Origin: Amoeboaphelidium protococcarum
Lineage: Eukaryota; Aphelidiomycota; Aphelidea
Direction: 5' to 3'
Assembly (NCBI GenBank): GCA_023515745.1
Contig: JALECJ010000020.1
Coordinates: forward strand, 186,001 to 250,000
Length of the DNA stretch: 64,000 bases
Under the pieces are notes generated by a model. The model had not been told where the DNA came from. It did no database searches and worked only from the letters and a program-made list of their open reading frames with translations. The translations under genes and the position numbers were made by a program. Shown piece by piece: positions 41,543 to 53,629 of the stretch (positions within the stretch are counted from its first letter, which is position 1; the number at the start of each line of letters is the position of its first letter).

Positions 41543-42559
41543 ATGAGCGTCTTATTGGAGACTAGCGTCGGACAATTTGTAATTGATCTGTACTGCGAAG
41601 AATTCCCGGATGCTTGTAAATAGTTTTTGCGGTTATGGCGCGACAAATTTTATGATTATGCTACGGTACAGCGAATAGAACCTGGATTTATCGTTCAATT
41701 TAAGATTGTTAACATTGGTCATTCTATTGCTTATCATAAACTAAACTTGCAACGTAAGCCACTTACGCTAAAACATAATAGACGCGGTCTGTTGTCCATT
41801 AATTGTGTATCTAACAATGGCGAGTAAATCTTATAATTTGATCAATTTTTCATTACGTTGGGTGATGATTTGGAGTATCTCGATGATGGTAATCAGATCA
41901 TTGGCCGGATAGAAGAGAATATTGAAATTCTGGATATTCTAGAGTAGTCGCTGGTTGACGGGAATTGCAAACCTTTAGTGCCAGTGGCCATAAGCCATTC
42001 ACATATACTGCTCGATCCTTTTGATCCCTAAATTCAACACGTTGCATTAGATAGATACAATGTTAGTTTACCACCTTGTGAACTTCAGAAGCTCGTTCGT
42101 TTAGGATAGCAATAAAATGACGGATCAGACGCTGATGATGTGATCAAAGATTCCAGACTCATGGAAGAGGTTCATATAGGTGCTCTGTTGACGTAGTACG
42201 CAGATAAATACGTGGACGATTTAGATGAAGCACTAGACCCCAAAGTTCTCTTTGTGGGCAATTTGAATCACGTGACAACAGAAGGGGATCTCCATTTGTT
42301 ATTTCAACGATTTGGGCCTGTTCGATTTTGTAAATTGGCCACCGATAAATTTTCTCGGAAGCCCCTTGGATATGCCTTTGTAGGATTCCGAGGTGATGAT
42401 GTCGCATTAAAAGCTAAGCAGTCCGCAGATGGAATCCGATTAGATGATAAAGTGCTGCGGGTGAACTTTGCTCGGGTCAAAGCATAGACTTAAATTACCC
42501 ATAAATAGAGCAATCGGGCCTCAGCTTAGGATTTCGCAGGATATAATCTTCTATTGTGA
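41543..42559 (+). CDS. PPIL4-like protein: degenerate cyclophilin plus RRM, 338 aa
   Basis: N-terminal cyclophilin fold (SVLLETSVGQFVIDLYCEEFPDA; GLLSINC; QFFITLGDDLEYLDDGNQIIGRI) and a C-terminal RRM (KVLFVGNLNHVTTEGDLHLLF as RNP2 side, GYAFVGFRG as RNP1). This order is that of PPIL4/Cyp-RRM, nuclear proteins tied to splicing. The usual cyclophilin core FxRVxxGFMxQGGD is replaced by VQRIEPGFIVQFKI: the catalytic Arg position is kept as R but QGGD is lost, and the G(S/N)GxESxxG loop is missing. Isomerase activity is therefore doubtful. The extreme C-terminus after the RRM is Gln-rich through UAR codons. No intron. Confidence 0.85.
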
Positions 42560-42647
42560 ATGTGAATAAATAAACTTTATAATTGAATATATCGATATCA
42601 CTTGTACAGACAGGAAATATATTTAATCATTAATTCAAAATCAAAAT

Positions 42648-43715
42648 TCAGAAATGCGTGCGCATATAGGACGAAGCAGATCGTAGTGTCATAAACGCAC
42701 TTTTACCGTTGGATCTCTCGCCAAACAGATTTGCCGATGAGACATTCAAGAGACTCACATCAGGACTACTAATAGCTGAATGAGTCTTAAGATATATAGA
42801 ATTGGAGGCTTCAGACACCAGTTCGCTGTGAGGAGGACTGATTTCTTCTGCGGATGGAGTGGTAAACGAAAAATAATCAACTTCATCTGGAACCAATCGT
42901 ATTGGTGTCGGGTGCGCCAGTTTTCCACAATTTCTAGGATATGAGAGCAGATGGAAGGATCCATTAGACTTTGGAGACAGTAGACAACCATTTGGAACAA
43001 CTTCCTTGCGTGTAGAATTATCTCCTGTACCTTCTGAAAAGTCGCCCTCTCGAATATTCTTGGAATGTCCAATCCTTTCCCCAATTGTCATCATCTCAAC
43101 ATCAGGAGCTTCAGGCTACAAATAATATATATTTAGATACATCATATAATAATAACTTGTGAGACTTACTCGATGTGCCGAATGTCTAAATAAGCCCATT
43201 TTCCAGGCAATTTCCTGCATCATATCATCACACATGTCATCAAAAGACTATACAGGCGCTTCTTGGGCAATTGTTTCATAAAACAGCGATTGGTCAACAT
43301 CTTCCAGATCTGCCATATAGATGTCAGTCTGAGTTGATTAATTACATCTAGTAGCATAAGAATTAGATTTATTTTCTGTAGCCTTCTTTGATCCTGCACT
43401 CCAAGTGACGTCGCAATGTGCAGCAGATTTATTATTATTATTCGAGCTCTTCTTGTTTGTTTCAGCTCGGAGGAACAACGCGTCGCTGTTTCGAGCCTCG
43501 CGGCGACGATCAGATTCTGCATGAGCCTCTACAGCGGCAGACTCAGTACGGCCATATACAGGCATTTTATCATGATCAACATTATCAGCGCAAAAATCTT
43601 GTGAGTGATAACTGTCAGTTGATAAGGAAGGCATAGACTCTTTAAGCACAGCAGACGATGTTTGAATAGAGGAAGCTTAGCATGCTTTGTCGTCAACTGT
43701 AGAAGTTGCACTCAT
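42648..43715 (-). CDS. Ser-rich protein of unknown family, two exons, apparent frame offset
   Basis: Exon 1 from ATG 43715 reads MSATSTVDDKACQ and continues as a Ser/Asn-rich, Asp/Glu-containing protein to SFDDMCDDMMQEIAWK. Exon 2 (43115-42648) reads PEAPDVEMMTIGERIGHSK and ends in TGA after YMRTHF. Between them is a typical 55-bp intron (43116-43170, GTAAGT...TGTAG). Joining the two leaves the frame off by one base. If one more T were present in the TTT at 43200-43202, exon 1 would end MGLFRHSAHR and join exon 2 in phase. So this is a sequencing or assembly indel, a true frameshift, or an unusual donor. No domain recognised. Confidence 0.6.
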
Positions 43716-44420
43716 GTTCTAACTGAATGTAGAGAGACCTTTTCTACCATTACCATTTACACTTGCTTTCTACTTTTTCTTGTTGTAATCCATAAGTCTC
43801 AAGAAATTAAAGGCCACTTTATTGCAGTATTAAATAGTATGTATGAATCTTCAAAGTGTATAGCAGTAGTTTGAAATCTACACCATCAAACAAGAGAGAT
43901 AGAGATGATTCAATCATTGAAAAATTCAAACAGTAAATTACCTTAGGATGCTAGTTAAATATTTAACAACTTATTAAGTCTTGTATAGAATCAGTTGATA
44001 TCAAATAGACTGCCTTGACCAAGTATTACTTAAAAGACTGATGTTAGAACGGTGTATTTGAATGGAAAGTGCTCGCGTGAGATTTCAAACAATCAAGTTA
44101 CCGCTCAAAGCTTCGAACACCAACCAACCAACCTCGAGTTTAGTTCGGAAAATTATGGAATAAATAAAAATACTTCTTTGAGATGCCTGATAAGATTTTT
44201 TAGCACCAAAAAAGAAAATAGAGGAATTATTGTGCCACCTGTCCTCCAGAGTGTCCAGCCTACGCTCGAATGAAAAAATGTTTTAGAATTTCTGTACAGT
44301 ATGCTCCGCTGCAGAACTCAATGCTAAACTTCAAAGACGTCTCGATTTTTCAAAGAATTTAGTTTTTTTATTTTCACATTTGAACAGTATGTCACCAAAC
44401 ATTTCACTTCGTCACTCATA
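43716..44420. other. Intergenic, no gene seen
   Basis: About 700 bp between two minus-strand genes. A plus-strand frame near 44000-44275 is open and ends in TGA but lacks an ATG. Confidence 0.4.
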
Positions 44421-47030
44421 TCAACCTCTCACCTGAGAACTATTCTACACTTGCTCCAATATTTCAAGGACCCATTTCATCTAGAGCCTTGATTGCGGTT
44501 CGTCTACCCAACATTGAACCATGATCTCACAGAGACCCCTAATTTTAGCGTCGGTTTACTTTAATAATAAAACTTCCTCCGTGAGAGCTGGCCTTTCACC
44601 TCCAATAACAGCTTTAAGAATTTACTTGGCAGTCATCGAACGAGGCCAAGGTAGGCGGCGCGTAACAAGTTCGTATGCCACCATGGCAAACGAATACACA
44701 TCCGTTGCTTTAATCTACTCGGCATAACTAGACTCTGAATCTCGCACAGAGGAATCTTATGGATTAGCAACGCGCCTAAGAACTTCAGGTGCAGCATATG
44801 CAACACTCACACCATCAACCTTAGACATTTGGAACGCGTCAACGATAGGCACATTAGTATTAACAATCCTGGAGATGCCGAAATCAGACAATACAGCATA
44901 TAGAGACTTTTCATCTTCGTCAATCAGAATATTCGCACTTTTGATGTCACAGTGAGCAAAGCCAGAATCATGCATTTCCTTTATCCCGGTGGCTATATCC
45001 TTCATCAGACTAAACTTCAGATCTGATGTCCAATTGACATACTTTGCGGATTCGGGATTGTATAGGATGGCAGACAGCGCTCCTCTGGTATATTTTTTCA
45101 TTATGATCATTGGTGGATTATCTGTGAACCCAAGCAACTTTGCGAAATTCCGACTACTTCTAAAGAACCACATCATTGAAATCTCCTACGTGAACGACGC
45201 AATCTCGTCCCTTTCACTAATATCACTATTCAGGATCTTGACAACACAACTTTCCATCCCTTCAGCTCTATTTTACAGATCTGATGACAGAATTTTCGCC
45301 GTACAGATTCTAGCAGCGCCACCTTTTGCAATCTCACCCTCTATGGTGAAGTCATCATTCTCTGTATACTGGAGGAAGCCGGGAATAGCAAGCTCGCGTT
45401 GGTTAACTATAACAGTATTATTCAGTGTGAAAGAATTAGAAGTCTCAGAGGTGGTAGTATTCTCAATACTGACAGGAAGTTGAGTGAAATTAACAGAAAC
45501 ATTAGTGAGACCAGTCGGACGCAATCTACTCTCGAAACTCCTGTACAGAGCTTCAGGCGTAATTAACGCCCCAGCACCATTTCTATTCATAGCTAAAGAG
45601 GTAACAACCCTTGAGTGTGCGGCAGCATTCATATGAGCCTAATATTACTATGATTACTACAACTATTAAGGAGCATTGATTACTACAGCAGGATAAGGTT
45701 GTTGGGCTTATAACATATCGCCCGGATTGCCACCAATTGTTTACTTTTGCACAAATTTTCTAATGACAGATTGCGGTGCATCGCCTTGGCCAGCATTGTC
45801 CGCTCTCGATGGATCCTCTACAAGAACATGCAAGACTGGTTATTACACACGCATAGCAGTCTTGATACTTTGTAATTATTGCGGAGGAATGTTGGGAGTT
45901 TGCACTGCATAATTTTGATACTGGGGTATCTACTGCTATTACTGCGACTGCGGCTGGATCATATTAGCAGGAGCAATCGCAGGACGATCACTGTTCACTC
46001 TACCCCTCATGCTACCAAAATGCTAAGGCATAGGAGGTGCATTCAGAGGTATAAAATTTCCATCTTCGGCTTATATCAGATTAGGCTGTGACTTGTTACG
46101 CGGTCTCATGAGTTCTCCGGGAGCATTCTAGATATCAATCAAAGTTGGAACATCATCAGAGGCCAGAAGGGGGAGTTGTTTCTGAGACTAAACTTGGCGC
46201 GAACTTCGCTTCACGGTACCTTCTCTCACCAGCTGATTGTGCTGTATCTTCAACTTGGCAAGATAGTCCTCGTACTGACTTCTTGCGCCAGATTATTCAC
46301 CTGCATCGCGCTAATTCTACGAGTTTCCTTTAGAAATGGAGTTGAACTTTGATTGATCTGGGATATCAGGCCGCGGTAAATTGCTCACAGATCTCAATCT
46401 TTCCACTGTTTGAGGAGTGGCATGAGTAGGTGGCACAGTTTCCAGAGACATGCCGCCTTGAACATTTAAGGGACTACTTCCTTTCTCGCCATACTGCTAC
46501 GGGCTATTCTGTAATCGCATGGCAGTATCCGGAGGCAGATCTCGTCTGCTCTTACTCATCTACATAGTCAAGGGCTGCTGCTAATACGACTGCTGAATCT
46601 TTCCATCATACTTATCACGAGTGGCTGAAATCGGGGCACTGAAAGATCCAAAATTCTAAGCAGACTGTGGAGGATTATATGCCAACTAAGCGGTGACCTG
46701 TGGCGCAAGATTATTTTGACTATTAGCTCCTCCTGCTTGCAACGGCTGACCATTTCTTGCACTTTTTTAAGCGATCATTGCCGATCTCTGAGCAGATCGT
46801 CTGCGTACGGCCAAGCACACTGTGGCGATTACTGCTACTCCAATTAGGGCGCATACTACAGAAATTGCTACTACAGCTGCAGACGGTCCTGGTGTTGAGT
46901 TACTACCACTGTCTTATCTCTTTTCTAATCTAATAATCTATGCTTGCATCTCCTATCGCTGAAACCCAAGGGCTGTTTCAACCAAGATCATTGCTAGAAT
47001 ATACATCCACTTGATCATCTAGTGAGCCAT
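44421..47030 (-). CDS. Receptor-like protein kinase 5: short ectodomain, Gln-rich linker, full kinase, 869 aa
   Basis: Not a member of the tandem family. ATG 47030 leads a signal-like segment (WMYILAMILVETALG), an ectodomain of only ~28 residues, a membrane span at 51-75 (AAVVAISVVCALIGVAVIA), and a basic RRRSAQR. Then ~490 residues of Gln/Pro/Asn/Ser-rich cytoplasmic linker, in which most Gln codons are TAA/TAG, and a kinase from ~565: GEIAKGGAARICTAKIL loop, HCDIKSAN catalytic loop (non-RD), LSDFGIS, AAPE, ATDVYSF. Unlike the tandem four it keeps the whole C-lobe (GGERPAL, MVQCWVDEPQSR). TKL-like. Could signal as a co-receptor or through its linker; function unknown. Confidence 0.88.
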
Positions 47031-48303
47031 TACAATCTCGGGTAAATATCTTTTACAATAAAAATTAAAATGTTATATCTTCTAAAATATATTTACTTTT
47101 TCCAACAATGAAGAAGCTAAGAGGGGGAACCTGGAGGAGGGACTTATTTATAGACAATGGAATCTGATATATTCTGTTGCCAGGCTGAAAACATTACTGA
47201 TCACTATTAGTGCGTCATGTAAATCGTATTAATAACATCGGTATCACAATGGTCCATTAGAAGGCATTCTAATCCCCTGGTACTGATAATGCTAGTAAGT
47301 TTAAACCATAATGGCATTTATCCAATGATTAAGAGGAAACATCAGAGAAAAGTAGGAGTGTCTTTCGCTTGATCTAAAAACGCCGACAACGCGGCCTAAA
47401 CAGCATTTAGTCCAATGAAATGTTCACGTCTAGATGAGTGAAGTGATTTTACATATTTAGTGCTCGCTAGAACAATATAGGTTTTGGAATCATCGACATA
47501 GGCGACACAATGTTGAAGCGTTCGTGCCCTGTCTCAACTAAGCTTTATACGTAATGCCCAAAGACTCTCTGTTCTTATATAGCAATGTTGGAGCAGAGCT
47601 AACGATATTCGCACCATCCTAACTTGAGTATGTTTAGATCGTGGCTAGACTCGCGTAGGAGTGCCTATCCAATCTCCTATTAATATTAAGATGATGACAA
47701 TTATTTCTGTTATGACTGCTAATACTTTATAAACGATTTGTTACGGTAAATTCAAGAAGGTTGTTGGATATCAGGAGTAAACTCCGAGATCTAAGTATCG
47801 CCGATGACTTCGTAATTAAAAGTGATTGAATATATAATTCGAGTGATTATTTTAAATAATTAAAAATCTCATATCTATCAACCTGATATATAACAGAGGT
47901 AGTTCTCATTGAAAAACGTGACATTTTTAATCACAACGTTGATAGTCAAGTACAAGGTAACTTTAAATCAAACAGCTATAAACAGAAAGCAAATGTCAAT
48001 AGAATTTCAAGTAATAATATCACGATAATTCGCAACATTTCAAGCCAGCAGTGAAGCCAGATAAAGAAGCTATTCAACGACAGTTTGTTAACTTCAAAGC
48101 TGAGTGAGACTTTGTTTGAAGGAAGAACAAATCTGAAAAACTCGCGTCGCAACGTTCAAACTGACTGATCTTCTGCGCAGAACGATTGAAATTTGGCTGG
48201 CCCAAGGGGCCAACTGGTTTCACACGTCTTCAGTGTGATACGACGCGTGTTTCTCTTTGCAAGTCCAATTGTTTACTATACAAAGAATTTGAACGCTAAC
48301 GAT
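47031..48303. other. Intergenic, no gene seen
   Basis: 1.27 kb between divergent genes (receptor kinase 5 and the first member of the unknown family). I see no coding frame of quality, no repeat array and no RNA gene. Confidence 0.4.
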
Positions 48304-49221
48304 ATGACAAGACGTAGCAAGAGAATAAACGTGTCCAAACTTGATGTCGCTGTTAAGAAGTAGAGATCGGGCTACAAAACCTCAATGAAATTGTTTGTTT
48401 GCCAAGTCTTGCCACTGGTCATTCAGCATCAATCTGATTGTGTGAACAACAATGGTCTGAAGCGCGGCGACAATTTGCTGATACTTTTATTGAAGTGGAA
48501 GAATGATAACTGTTGGCTGTCATTAAGAATCTTTCATAATCTGCTGTCATTGTATTCCTCTCTGGATTTCATCAATGATTTTGCAATTGTGAATAATGCC
48601 GCGAAGTTTGACAGCGTGTTCCAGCAGCAGATCAACAAGAGCGCGTTTGACATGATGACGGGGCAAATTAATGGGAAGAGTTTGCACGTACTGATGCATT
48701 CATTTGATGTTAAAAATGCTCTTCTCTGGATATAAAAGCTCGGTTATGATCCTATGGTCCCTATTGACTATGACGATGTCTAAAATTTATAGTCAACGTT
48801 CTCCAAGATTCGCCAAGAGACTTTATCTCGAGCAACAAATTCTACTTTCATTGAGGCCATGAAAGATTTTGTCGATTTGTATGATTATTTTGTGTAGAGT
48901 GCGGTCGAAAGCAATGTTCATATGTCAGTTTAAAGTTACCTGCTTGACATTGTTTACTATGATATCGTTCATAGACGATCCGCTTAGTTTTAAACTGAGA
49001 CGATTTAGATGTGGCTATTGCCAATTATTCGCTATGAATGCAAAGTACGCGGAGATTATATGCACTTCTTGGTAAATTCTGTTTGGGAAATAGTGAAGGA
49101 TGACATGATGGCTTTACAGGATAATTTTAACAGAAATGACAGTGATTTTCAGGTAAGAAGTATTGTCAAACGTGCTGTCAAATGTTGCAAGGCTTGGATG
49201 AATGAACCTGAAGGTCGTTGA
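48304..49221 (+). CDS. Unknown-family protein, member 1, 305 aa
   Basis: One of three related genes in this island. ATG 48304 begins a short basic lead (MTRRSKRINVSK) and a helical protein follows: FVCQVLPLVIQHQSD, NNNGLKRGDNLLILLLKWKNDNCW, YDYFVQSAVESNVHMSVQSYLLDIV, and a conserved LLPIIRYECKVRGDY near residue 240. No signal peptide or membrane span. About half identical to member 2 by eye in the N-terminal 120 residues. No known domain recognised; the ECK triplet recalls PD-(D/E)xK nucleases but the third member has ECR there, so I do not claim it. Confidence 0.75.
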
Positions 49222-49576
49222 ATTGTTGCATGAATTCTATGAAATGAAATTGAAATATTGAAATTTATTTGCATTTAACAATTAGATTTGTGCTTCATTG
49301 CTACACGACTAGTAATACGTGTTCGGTTTAGAATATCTCAATAAAAGGAATAAGCTTGGTTGGTGGTCAAAACTTGTCAACCTTAGACATTTTTCTCTTT
49401 TTAAAAGGTCATCAAAGAGTACCTTTCACTCTTTCTTGAAACTGCAAACGAAATATGTTTTCTAAAAGGGAGTTAAAGTTCGTTAATAAACGCGCAAAAG
49501 GGAGTTGATTGTGTGAAACCACGCGTTTCTTCTTCTCAAATGCAGTTGTTTCAATTGCAAAATATAAGCATTTAGT
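49222..49576. other. Intergenic between members 1 and 2
   Basis: 355 bp; contains ACGCG-type hexamers (near 49490 and 49521) but no recognised site or gene. Confidence 0.35.
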
Positions 49577-50554
49577 ATGACAAGAAGTAGTAAACGGTTG
49601 AAAAATAAGTCTCTACTTGTGTCTGGCTTGAAAAAATAAAAACTTGGCTATGAGACATCTTGGAAATTGTTTGTGTGCCAAGTCTTGCCTCTCGTCATTC
49701 GTCACCAATCCGATATCGTAAACAATAATGGTATAAAGCGCGGTGACAATGTACTAATACTATTACTGAAGTGGAAGAATGATAATTGCTGGTTGTCTTC
49801 AAAAACTGCTAGCAATCTCATCTCAATGTATTCTTCCCTGAATTTCATTAATGATTTTGCCACTTTAAATAATGCCATACGATTTTGTCAAGTTTACCGA
49901 AAACAAGTCAGTAAAAGTGCATTTGACGTGATGACAGGCTAATTTAATGGAAAGAGCTTGTGTGATTTGCTAATGCTGTTAGATGTCAAGTCTGTTCGTG
50001 TTTGTATTCAAAAACTTGGATATGATCCTTCTGTATCAATTGATGATGAACAAGTCAAAAAATTAATTGTAAAATTTGCTGCCATCCGTCAAACTCCTCA
50101 ATATTAAGGAATTGACGCTACGACATTAATGGAGATGGAAGCTTTTGTTTATGTTTACGATCATTTCGTGTAAAGCGCGGTTGAGAGCAACGTAAATTTG
50201 TCGGTTTAATCTATTCTACTGGACATTGTTTATAATGGCAGTTGTGCCGGGCGTTCTGAGGATTTGCAGCTTGCATTGATCAAGCTGTGGCTGTTGCCAA
50301 TTATTCGTTATGAATGCAAAGTACGTGGAGATTATGTACACGCTCTTGTGGACTCTGTTTGGGAAATTGTGAGGGATGAATTAATGGCTGTCAAAGATTA
50401 GTTAACTCTGAAGAATAGCGTAAACAAGGTCGTCTATGATTGTATTAGACACCTGTCTCATGCAGCAAGGCTTGGACTAATTAAGTTGACGGTCGTTGAC
50501 TGGATGTTTCAGAATTATGACTATTTGATTAATAAAGAATACTAGTTTATATGA
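49577..50554 (+). CDS. Unknown-family protein, member 2, 325 aa
   Basis: Tandem paralogue of member 1. Same basic lead (MTRSSKRLKNK), same CQVLPLVIRHQSD and NNNGIKRGDNVLILLLKWKNDNC blocks, SAFDVMTG, QKLGYDP, DHFVQSAVESNVNLSVQSILLDIVY, and LLPIIRYECKVRGDYVHALVDSVWEIV. The C-terminus is longer and ends YLINKEYQFI. All Gln at QSAVES and SVQS are UAR codons in both copies. Likely the product of local duplication. Confidence 0.75.
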
Positions 50555-50918
50555 TCAATATCTCTCTTTAGTTTATTTCGTTCATTTAGCAAAAGGGTGG
50601 CAATATCAAAGTTGAAACATTTGGACGTCTTTAGTTGTTTACGCCACACATCTCTCACGAACTTTGACGCGTTTTGTTTCAAATCCAGACTTTACGGATG
50701 GTAACGCATAATACTGCTCATTGAAACTAAAGGGGAATGTTGAAGATGAAACCAACTGCAAATCACGAGTCTTTTACATGAACATAAATTTTAAACATTA
50801 CAATCATATCATAAAATAATTTCAATTTCAAAGCTCTTTATATCGCTTAAATGTGTAATCTTAAGTCAGGCGTCATGGTCGAGAAGCATATTCCAAAGCA
50901 TAATCTGAATAATCATCT
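50555..50918. other. Intergenic between convergent genes, no gene seen
   Basis: About 360 bp of A+T-rich sequence between member 2 and the NTPase stop. No terminator structure identified. Confidence 0.35.
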
Positions 50919-52175
50919 TCATACATTACGCGCGATCAACTCCTAAAGCTAATCTAAATTTGGCTTCTTTGTAATATTATGTTATAGAACGAGACTAATG
51001 GCATTGGATGCAGGAACAAGAACTTGGGCGCCATCTAATTCAACCTTCCTGAGTACTCTATCAGGAGTAGAACGCTCCAGTTCTTTTACTTTCAAAGTAT
51101 TGTTTATAATCAATTACTTCTTCTTATCAAACAGCATCAATATTTCTTTCATATCATTACCCGTGGTCTAAGAATCTTCAACAATCTCGATTGCAGCTAA
51201 AATTTGAGCACACAATTGATCACCAATGACCTGACGAGCGTTAAGACCATTCTGCAAAGCAGTCTCAACACTATCCCAAAGCATTGCGTAATTAGAGGGA
51301 ACTCCACCAAGCACAGCAAATACGGTATCTTCCATACCAGCTTCTGTGATATGTCTAAATAATGCTTCAAACTGCTTAAGTTACAATGCCATGTCCCAGG
51401 ACATTGGTTTAACAACACAAACTCGCTAACGTCCCGTTCGAAGAAACGAGTCGCTTAACGAGTTTGGCGATCCGTCCACAATGACTCGCAGCTTGAACTC
51501 ATCAGCCAAAGTGCGGACAGCACCAGTCAGGCCAGCATACCGGTCGCCAGGTTCACGTTCGGTAGCATTGATTACGACAATTGGTGGGCTTCCGAACGTG
51601 AACAAACGATGCCAAAATATAACGCGCTTGGCACTGCCCATAGGACGAAAAACATCCAACTAAATACGCGTTAATTCTTTCAGCGTGTTATTAAAGATAT
51701 CGTCCTAAGTATGATTAGGCTAAGCTTGCAAAGTGATTACACCGGGTAACTTACTGATGGCAGTTCTAAGTAGGCAAGATTTTCCAACTCCCTTCTCACC
51801 AGTAACCACTAAGTACCTTTCATCAAAATCCTTTTTGACCAATCTGCTTCTGAGATATTCTATTTCTGCCTTCCTAATGGACTCGGGTACAGGCTTGAAT
51901 GCAAAACGCGAACGCAGCGCTATCCAAGCAGCTCTTCCTGGTCCGACACACGGGATCAGTCCAGCAGCAGCAGCAAACACAAACGTTCCACCGACAGTAA
52001 CAAGAGGCGATAATTCTTTGATACAAGCAGACAGATCGTAAAAAATTGACATTTTATGATTGTCAGCTTTTAAAGTACTGTAGTAAACGAAGGAATAGTG
52101 AATAAAACCATTAGAAAAACACCCCAAGATCATTGTTGGAAGAAAATCGATCAACGAAACGAGAACTTGGTGCAT
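50919..52175 (-). CDS. P-loop NTPase of an accessory type, 418 aa
   Basis: Hydrophobic N-terminal part (PTMILGCFSNGFIHYSF; TVGGTFVFAAAAGLIP), then VPESIRKAEIEYLRSRL and a P-loop domain: Walker A TGEKGVGKSCLL (residues ~125-136), Walker-B-like PPIVVINATE near 190, then helical ATPase core (VRTLADEFKLRVIVDGS as a sensor-like strand). The pattern RYLVVTGEKGVGKS followed by LPGVITLQAQP resembles the NTPase module of Crinkler-type multidomain proteins of fungi and oomycetes; that is from memory and not tested. The start could also be ATG 52052 (MSIFYDLSACIKEL). Only 50 bp separate its start from that of member 3, so they probably share a promoter. Confidence 0.75.
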
Positions 52176-52225
52176 TACAACTCGTTACTCCCGCAATCTT
52201 TTACCACTAAGACAGAACATTAACC

Positions 52226-53629
52226 ATGACAAGGAAGAAGAGTAAAAAGAAAGCTAAGAGCAAAAGTAATAAATAGTCATAGCCAGAGTAATAAATTGAG
52301 ACTGAAATAAATGACGCGAACGTTGGTAATAATAGTAGCATAGATTAAAGTGAATATGATCTCGAATTACCAGAGTTGGTTGACGTTCCTGATGCTCCTC
52401 CAGCTTAACAATTATCAAGTCAGCGTACTATATTGGAAGTTAAATAGAATTAATCTGTACGTGATATAAGCGAGTCTCCTCAAAATACTCAAGTCAAGTC
52501 TGATGTATCTTCTCGATCGGCGCCAACTAGCAGAAAATCCAGTTCCAAGTATCGTTTCTACTACAAAGAGCCTTCATCGCCTACCGAATCTGATGCACAA
52601 GAGACGCCTCAAGATTAGGAATAAAGTTCATTAGCGATTGATGCCGGTCATGCAGTAAAGTTACGTACGTCTTAAAATATTGATTAAGTCCTGGAAGCTA
52701 ATTCAATCGCTCCTCATAAGAAGATCGTCAATGTTAGATTGTGGAGCGTGTTTTTAAAGCATATTCTGCCTTTAATTGTTAAATAGGAATGTTAAAGAAT
52801 TAAAGACAATGGATATCAAGCTGGCCTAGTTATACTGTAGTTGATGCTCAACATCAAGAGGGATTCGTTTTATCACGAACGCGTATTGACGCGACTGTCC
52901 AAGAGTGATTTGCGAGACGTTGACTTGTCCAATGCGTTTGGTACTGAGGCTTTTAAAGTTCGGTTCATCAAAGAGTTCTTTCTGCATTATAAGCATTTGG
53001 CAACGAAGCGCTTCACGTTCTCATGCAATTATCATGAGATTGATGAGTGTACCGAGTTTTTGCCTTTTATATATACTGTACAGCTGATTTTGAAAAGTAA
53101 TCCGTCAATTGGTCGGGCTGAACATTAAACGGAATATCCTGAAGATTTATTTGACAAGATTATTAGCAAATACGAGTCTGATAGTAAGCAAGTGGCTGCC
53201 AGCAAGAAGCCGTACTATTTCTACATGCTGTTCTGTGCTGCACATAATCTATATGGCAATGAGTATCCACCAGTGTGGAATAATCCGTACATAATCATTT
53301 AAAAGTTGCAGAATGGCAAAGTTGCAGATCAGAATGTATTGAAGGCTATATGTTGGTCAATGCTGAGACCATTTGGTCATTACGAGTGTCGATAGGCAGG
53401 TGTTGATGATTCTGAATTAGTTGGCATATATTTGTAAAATTTCATGGATATATTTCGGGACGGTGTGAGCATTAATTTGCAAAAGGTATCTAACAAGTAC
53501 ACGATTGCAAATGCTGTTTAGGACTCCATTCAATCTCTCATTCCAGCTTACAAGGATTGGATCATTTAACGGAGACAGTCTGACAGCTATTCTGGTTCTG
53601 ATCTTAAAATGGAAACATAGAGCGAATGA
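52226..53629 (+). CDS. Unknown-family protein, member 3 (divergent), 467 aa
   Basis: ATG 52226. The first ~165 residues are a disordered Lys/Ser/Gln-rich lead (MTRKKSKKKAKSKSNKQSQ, SSRSAPTSRKSSSK). The rest matches the other two in outline: FLKHILPLIVKQECQRIKDNGYQAGLV for their VLPLVI...NNNGLKRGDN block, and MLRPFGHYECRQAG for their LLPIIRYECKVRG, with similar spacing. Similarity is low and was judged by eye. Ends KMETQSE before TGA. Transcribed away from the P-loop NTPase, 50 bp apart. Confidence 0.65.
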
